Notes under the pieces: model-generated | Database searches by the model: none | The model's input: the letters and a program-made list of their open reading frames with translations, nothing else | What the model was told of the DNA's origin: nothing | Translations under genes and position numbers: made by a program | Part shown: positions 38,385-43,182 of the stretch, piece by piece | How the letters are laid out: every line of letters starts with the position of its first letter | How positions within the stretch are numbered: the first letter of the stretch is position 1 | Assembly (NCBI GenBank): GCA_030065315.1 | Contig: JASJDB010000004.1 | Location: 1 to 43,182, forward strand | From: Xenococcaceae cyanobacterium MO_167.B52 | GTDB taxonomy: Bacteria > Cyanobacteriota > Cyanobacteriia > Cyanobacteriales > Xenococcaceae | DNA: 43,182 nt | Direction of reading: 5' to 3'

Positions 38385-38434
38385 CTGATCTTCAGCTTGT
38401 TGAGCTTTTTCTATAGAACGAGCGGTCACCGTTG

Positions 38435-39004
38435 CTAATTTTTAAAAATTTCTGCTGCTATTAAACTTAATTCTGAAAACTGTGGGGAAACTAACTTGGC
38501 TTCCCCAGAAAAACTACCGACTTCCTGATAAATACCATCTGATAATTCTAAAATTAATACTGTTTGGGCTTCAGGGTCGATAATCCAGTATTCGGGTATT
38601 CTACACTCTTGATATTGAGTTCGTTTGGCAATATAGTCCCTGTTACGTTGTAATTCCCCTGGGCTAACCACTTCCACAACTAATAAAGGAGGAGACATAC
38701 TCAAACGAACCGTATTACGCTGTAACAACTGCTCGATATGTTCTTCCCGTAAGATTGTTAAATCGGGATAGCGGTTTCTCGGTTCCCCATTGACTTCTAG
38801 TTCTAAGCCCTGTCCTCTGACTCGTCGATGACCAACCAGTGCAGCAAATTGAATTAGCAAAAAAGTAGCAATTTGTACGTTTCTTCCCGACTCTGGAGGC
38901 ACTTCAATTAATTCTCCATTAAACAGTTCGTATAGCTTTTCTGTGCCATCATCATAGACTAGATATTCTTCAAAGCTTTGAAACCGAGGCTTAACTTGAA
39001 TCAT
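38435..39004 (-). CDS. Uma2 family (DUF820) restriction-endonuclease-fold protein
   Basis: 189 aa; FEEYLVYDDGTEKLYELFNGELIEVPPESG, PDLTILREEH, LLVVEVVSPG, PEYWIIDPE. Confidence 0.93.
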   Translation of the reverse strand: MIQVKPRFQSFEEYLVYDDGTEKLYELFNGELIEVPPESGRNVQIATFLLIQFAALVGHRRVRGQGLELEVNGEPRNRYPDLTILREEHIEQLLQRNTVRLSMSPPLLVVEVVSPGELQRNRDYIAKRTQYQECRIPEYWIIDPEAQTVLILELSDGIYQEVGSFSGEAKLVSPQFSELSLIAAEIFKN

Positions 39005-39010
39005 GGTTCT

Positions 39011-39850
39011 TTATCCAGGAGGTAAATGGGCAGGAAGAACGCTAATAGAAGCGATTGCAATATAAACTAGAGCAAATCGCGTTTCAAAAATGGCAATAAA
39101 CTGAAATCTGGCTTGACGATACCAGTCTAGTACCAAATTGACTGTGCCAAATTTAATGATAGCTACAGCAAAGGATAAAGCTGTAATAAACGATAAATAA
39201 TTTATACTGTACAATCCAAGCACGATCAGAACTGATAAGCCATGATAAATTATTCCTGGTTTCAGTGACTGAGTTTTTTTCCTCCGTAGCTTGATTGTGT
39301 AAATAGCACTACTAAAAAATAAAGTGTTCAAAATCCAGATTGCGATTGCTTCAGCAGAAAGATTTCCCGTGGTTGCACCATAAGCTAGGGGTGCAGCTAA
39401 ACAAATAGTCGCAAAGCTAATAATTTCGTTAGCAATGGACTTATGCTTTTGGTAAAGTACAGCAATCCCATCAGCAATAAAGCCTACTATTGCTAAAGCA
39501 TAAATTAATATTAATACTGGGGACTGAAACCCAAGAACAGTAGCTAAACTTAAAGCAGTTGTGCCATAGATTCCCCCCCAAAGTAAATAACGTGGCTTCC
39601 AGCTCTTTCTTTGCTTAAGTTGGACTACATAGGGATGTTCTACTAATAAAGTCGAGAAGGCACAGACTAAAGCCAAATTGGTTGATTGATTCCATTGCTG
39701 TGCCAATGCTGCACCTGTCAAAAAAGAGCCAAACAATACCAAAAAGACCCCCTGTTCGGGAACAAATGTTGGGCGACACCAAATAGGTAATTTACGGCAT
39801 TGTTTTATGCCATTGGTGTTGGTGGGGAAAAGGAAAAAAGCGATCGCCAT
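39011..39850 (-). CDS. YwiC-like family membrane protein
   Basis: 279 aa; PTFVPEQGVFLVLFGSFLTGAALA, multi-TM. Confidence 0.7.
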   Translation of the reverse strand: MAIAFFLFPTNTNGIKQCRKLPIWCRPTFVPEQGVFLVLFGSFLTGAALAQQWNQSTNLALVCAFSTLLVEHPYVVQLKQRKSWKPRYLLWGGIYGTTALSLATVLGFQSPVLILIYALAIVGFIADGIAVLYQKHKSIANEIISFATICLAAPLAYGATTGNLSAEAIAIWILNTLFFSSAIYTIKLRRKKTQSLKPGIIYHGLSVLIVLGLYSINYLSFITALSFAVAIIKFGTVNLVLDWYRQARFQFIAIFETRFALVYIAIASISVLPAHLPPG

Positions 39851-40054
39851 AGGATTCTTGATTTAGATTTTAATAAAAATAATTATCAATAATAATGAAG
39901 CATCAATTGCTAGATTAACCAAAAATTTAAGGTTTTATTAGTTCTAGCGATCGCTGTTCTTTATTAACACAATTCTTTATTAAGAAATAATTGCAATAAA
40001 CTTTAGATAACGGTATATTGAATTTGTAGATAAAAACATACAGACATAATCATA

Positions 40055-40219
40055 ATGAGTCAATCGAAAAATCAGCTAACAACAGATATACCCGAGTGGC
40101 AATCAAAAAAAATGAGAATGATTATTGCACAGCGTTGGTTAGAGACTTGGGAAGTTGTAGAAACCCGAGATATAGAGAAAAGAAATTTGATGTTACAAAC
40201 AATGATCTCAAAGGGTTAG
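40055..40219 (+). CDS. Small 54-aa ORF, unknown function
   Basis: MSQSKNQLTTDIPEWQSKKMRMIIAQRWLETWEVVETRDIEKRNLMLQTMISKG; below the ORF-track threshold. Confidence 0.4.
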   Translation: MSQSKNQLTTDIPEWQSKKMRMIIAQRWLETWEVVETRDIEKRNLMLQTMISKG

Positions 40220-40402
40220 TTTTTAGTGATATTAACTTTCATTCCTGAAAAAATGCTATCACCAGTTGTCAACCACTACTCGATAGGTCGCACGGACTTT
40301 ATATTCATCTTCAAGGGCTTCAGCTAGGGCTGATTATAGATTTTCTAGCTTAGGTAGATATCTAGTTAGCTAATTTTTGATTATCTATGGTTTTACTCAG
40401 TT

Positions 40403-41065
40403 TTAGCCATTGGCATTCAAAGCACTTTCTTTGGTGAGAAAATGATTGTCAATTAAATTATTTACTTGCTCTTTATCAAAACATTTATAACGAGCCTTAT
40501 CTGGTAAAACAACTAAATTTGGTGCAGATTTACAATGTCCCATACATCCAGTTTTTTTAATAGTTACACTATCTTCTAAACCTTGTTCTTGTAATTCCTC
40601 TGTTATTTTTTCATAAATTGCTTTTCCGCCTCGCTTCCAACAAGAAGATTTTTTACAGAGTAAGATTTTGCCTTTTCGCTCTGAAGTCTGACTGTTTTCT
40701 ACAGTTGCATTATTTTCTAAAATTACACTGTTTTCTGAAGCCGTACTATTGAAAGATTCTAAGTTAAAAGGTGGCGGAGTGGGAGATGGAGAAATCAGTC
40801 TTATTTTCTCTAACTTCAGCTTTATTTTGGCTTTTTTTGGGCAAATATTTACTTTTCCTTGGACTTCCAAAGTTGCATTGGGATAAAGCTGGCAATTTAA
40901 TCTTTTATGCAATTTGTGAGGAATCTTGAAGCAAAAATTGCCTTTTGGGGTTTCTAACTCAAAGCTTTTAACTTTCCCCCCTTTTTTTACGGAAAATTTA
41001 CTAGCTGTGCCAACTAAGTGAAATTCTGGAGCAGGAACCGAACATTTAATCATAATTTTTAGCAA
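40403..41065 (-). CDS. (2Fe-2S) thioredoxin-like ferredoxin domain protein
   Basis: 220 aa; C-terminal ILLCKKSSCWKRGGKAIYE...VTIKKTGCMGHCKSAPNLVVLPD. Confidence 0.88.
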   Translation of the reverse strand: MLKIMIKCSVPAPEFHLVGTASKFSVKKGGKVKSFELETPKGNFCFKIPHKLHKRLNCQLYPNATLEVQGKVNICPKKAKIKLKLEKIRLISPSPTPPPFNLESFNSTASENSVILENNATVENSQTSERKGKILLCKKSSCWKRGGKAIYEKITEELQEQGLEDSVTIKKTGCMGHCKSAPNLVVLPDKARYKCFDKEQVNNLIDNHFLTKESALNANG

Positions 41066-41452
41066 TTAGTAAACAACTATTCATAATTATTCCTAATTAA
41101 ATTGAGGGTAAATTGAGATCCAGCTTACTTTCTCTAGGGCTTGTTAGTTTCTCTTGTTGAAATGCCAATCCAGAGCTATAAATGTGATTGTTTATAGAAT
41201 AGAGTGTGGAATCCACTTGCAATAGCGTCTTGGAGAATTGGTTTCTTTAACTTAACCATCGCCAGAAAAACATCTGTTACCACCAAAAATTATCTGTGAA
41301 TAATTCATCTCTTACTATTGCATATTATAGGCAATAATCTCAAAACACTATCAGAGGAAGAGATGTTTTAATTCGATGGAATGTTTTTGTGGGAATGGCA
41401 AGCTTTGAGATCAGAGGTCGATAACAAAGTAAAAAAAACACCTAAATTAGAA

Positions 41453-42466
41453 TTACTGCCTAAGTAAGTAGACAAAATTAATTACATATTTACTTCCTAA
41501 TTCATCGAGGACTTTTGTAAGATATTTTTTTAAAGATTTCAAGCTATTATACGCATCAATTTCAATCCATTCATATTTAATAAATTTCCAAAGGATTTCA
41601 ATTAAATTTAGCTTGGGAGAGTAAGTTGGCAACCAAAATATTTCTAAGTTGTTTTGTTTCCATTGTGGTAATTTATCGATGACAGCATCACTTGTATGAA
41701 TTGAAGCTTGATCCATTATTACTACTGTCGGTTTCTTTAAATTATTACTAAATTTATCAAAAAAATTAATTATAATTTTACTATCAACGTTTCCCGAAAT
41801 TATCTCATAATATAATTCGAGATTAATATTCATCAATCCCAAGACATTTATTCTTTTACTTTTAGAGCTTTTTATGATTATTTGTTGATTTTTTTCTTGC
41901 CAACCATAAGGAACATATGGCATTAAGGAAAACCCAGATTCATCAAAATATCTTAAATCAATTTCACCCTTTTTATATCTATTTTTTAATTCTATTAACT
42001 CTGGTAATTTTATCGATACTTCCCATTCATCAGGACTTTTACTCAATCCTCTCTTCATTCTTTTCCAGAGCATACTCAACTTTTTTATAATTCTTTTTAT
42101 TGTTTTTTTACTGGCTTTAATATTCCATTTTTGTTCAATTTTCTGTAAGACTTTATTTAAAGCTTTTGGTTCTTCTTTAACCCATTGTTTGATTTTTTCT
42201 TTTTGTGAAGCAGTAAATTTTGATTTCCTTCCTCTTCCCTTATTATTATATAATCCTAATAAGCCTTCATTTTCCCATCTTGTAAACCAATTATATATTG
42301 TCTTTCTACTAACTCCAAATATACATATTAATTGGTTAATTGAGAATTTCTTATAACTTAAAATTAAACATTCTGCTCTTTGTCTAGTTTGATGGTATTT
42401 ACTATATCTAGCTATTCTTTCTAAAAGTTTTCTAGTTTCTGGATTTAAATCTCTAATAAATCTCAT
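41453..42466 (-). CDS. IS630 family transposase
   Basis: 337 aa; Tc1/mariner DDE: RYFDESGFSLMPYVPYGW, VVIMDQASIHTS, FWLPTYSPKLNLIEILWKFIK. Confidence 0.95.
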   Translation of the reverse strand: MRFIRDLNPETRKLLERIARYSKYHQTRQRAECLILSYKKFSINQLICIFGVSRKTIYNWFTRWENEGLLGLYNNKGRGRKSKFTASQKEKIKQWVKEEPKALNKVLQKIEQKWNIKASKKTIKRIIKKLSMLWKRMKRGLSKSPDEWEVSIKLPELIELKNRYKKGEIDLRYFDESGFSLMPYVPYGWQEKNQQIIIKSSKSKRINVLGLMNINLELYYEIISGNVDSKIIINFFDKFSNNLKKPTVVIMDQASIHTSDAVIDKLPQWKQNNLEIFWLPTYSPKLNLIEILWKFIKYEWIEIDAYNSLKSLKKYLTKVLDELGSKYVINFVYLLRQ

Positions 42467-42538
42467 ATTAACTACATTTTAAAAGCATCTTCTGTAGCTT
42501 ATCTTATGTTAGTTAATATGTGTAAATAATTTTGTCTA
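41469..42538 (-). mobile_element. IS630-family insertion sequence with TIRs and TA flanks
   Basis: TIRs TAGACAAAATTAATTACATATTTAC (left) and TAGACAAAATTATTTACACATATTAAC (right, inverted); TA at both ends. Confidence 0.88.
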
Positions 42539-43060
42539 GCTACTTAGCTTAGTTAGTTGTTTAGATAAAGCTTCTTTTTTGGTTTGAGATAAGGCTTGAG
42601 ACATCTCGACTTTTAAATTGGCGATCTGAATTTCGTAATCTTTTAAAGTCAACATTTTATTTTCTTCCTGTAATATCTGGATCAATATTTCAAAAGCTAT
42701 AGCTCCTACTTGAGGTACAATCCCATTCCCTAATTGACCTAAACGAGTTCTAAGGTTGGGCTTATCTTCTGTCAATCCTTGGTCAATATAGTTTGAGAGC
42801 TTATTTAAAGTCATTAGTGATGGTGGTGGTAAATCAATATTTTCGATTTCTGTATCCGTCCATCCCAAGGGAAAGCCCATAATCGCCTCTACAAATTCAG
42901 GATTAAGAAGGCGATTATCGTTTTTATCTATAGTTAAAACTTTTCTAATACTGGCTGACAAATGTTGCTGTTGTCGAGCCTTACATTTTTTAACTCCAGC
43001 CGTAATGCGATCGCTGTGTTTAGGAGTAGGCAACATAAAGTCAAAAGAGGAGCGACCCAA
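42536..43060 (-). CDS. C-terminal part of a DNA cytosine methyltransferase-like (phage/mobile) protein, interrupted at its 3' end by IS630
   Basis: LNPEFVEAIMGFPLGWTDTEI and RLGQLGNGIVPQVGAIAFEIL; the called start is TTG and the frame is open further upstream without ATG. Confidence 0.65.
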   Translation of the reverse strand: MGRSSFDFMLPTPKHSDRITAGVKKCKARQQQHLSASIRKVLTIDKNDNRLLNPEFVEAIMGFPLGWTDTEIENIDLPPPSLMTLNKLSNYIDQGLTEDKPNLRTRLGQLGNGIVPQVGAIAFEILIQILQEENKMLTLKDYEIQIANLKVEMSQALSQTKKEALSKQLTKLSS

Positions 43061-43182
43061 AACAGTGAGATCGACCGTTTGTTGCTGAAAACAAGGGGTG
43101 ATGGGGAATAGAGCAATTGCAGTAGATAGGGGCTTTATTTAAGCATCGCCAAGAGAGAAATTTCGGTAGCAGCAGCAGGGGG

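Noticed and set aside
1-43182. tRNA or rRNA genes
   Set aside because: Scanned by eye for T-loop (GTTCRANYC) with acceptor stems and rRNA motifs; none convincing.

Overview
The window is cyanobacterial chromosome: phycocyanin genes, HIP1 GCGATCGC octamers, and acsF/ho/petC genes. ORF density is high and most genes are recognisable. Main blocks, left to right: (1) a guanidine-I (ykkC) riboswitch with a terminator platform on the minus strand, leading into a CDS cut by the left edge; (2) ABC permease, S4 protein, four-helix-bundle protein, rnhA, ABC exporter, DUF3386; (3) the rimP-nusA-ylxR-infB operon (minus); (4) cpcB-cpcA, then an IS200/IS605 TnpB/omegaRNA-like remnant, then cpcE; (5) Na+/H+ antiporter, DUF900 hydrolase, saccharopine-dehydrogenase-like protein, MBL-fold protein, trpG, dgkA, ybeY, DUF3285; (6) a glycosyltransferase region containing two toxin-antitoxin modules and DUF29 genes; (7) a transposon scar joining an IS4-like transposase fragment to a truncated mycosporine-type O-methyltransferase; (8) acsF, a GmrSD/DUF262-like gene, hemF, an HO2-like heme oxygenase, a FeoC-like protein and petC, with conspicuous palindromes in the promoter regions; (9) Uma2, YwiC-like and 2Fe-2S ferredoxin genes, then an IS630 inserted at the 3' end of a DNA-methyltransferase-like ORF. 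The most interesting signals are the guanidine riboswitch, the overlapping ATG heptad repeat at the cpcE start, the in-frame dispersed-repeat insertion in a DUF29 protein, the orphan omegaRNA-like element in the cpc locus, the 41-bp palindrome upstream of petC, and the stop-codon exchange caused by the IS630. Family assignments come from recalled motifs and protein similarity. No database search was run.
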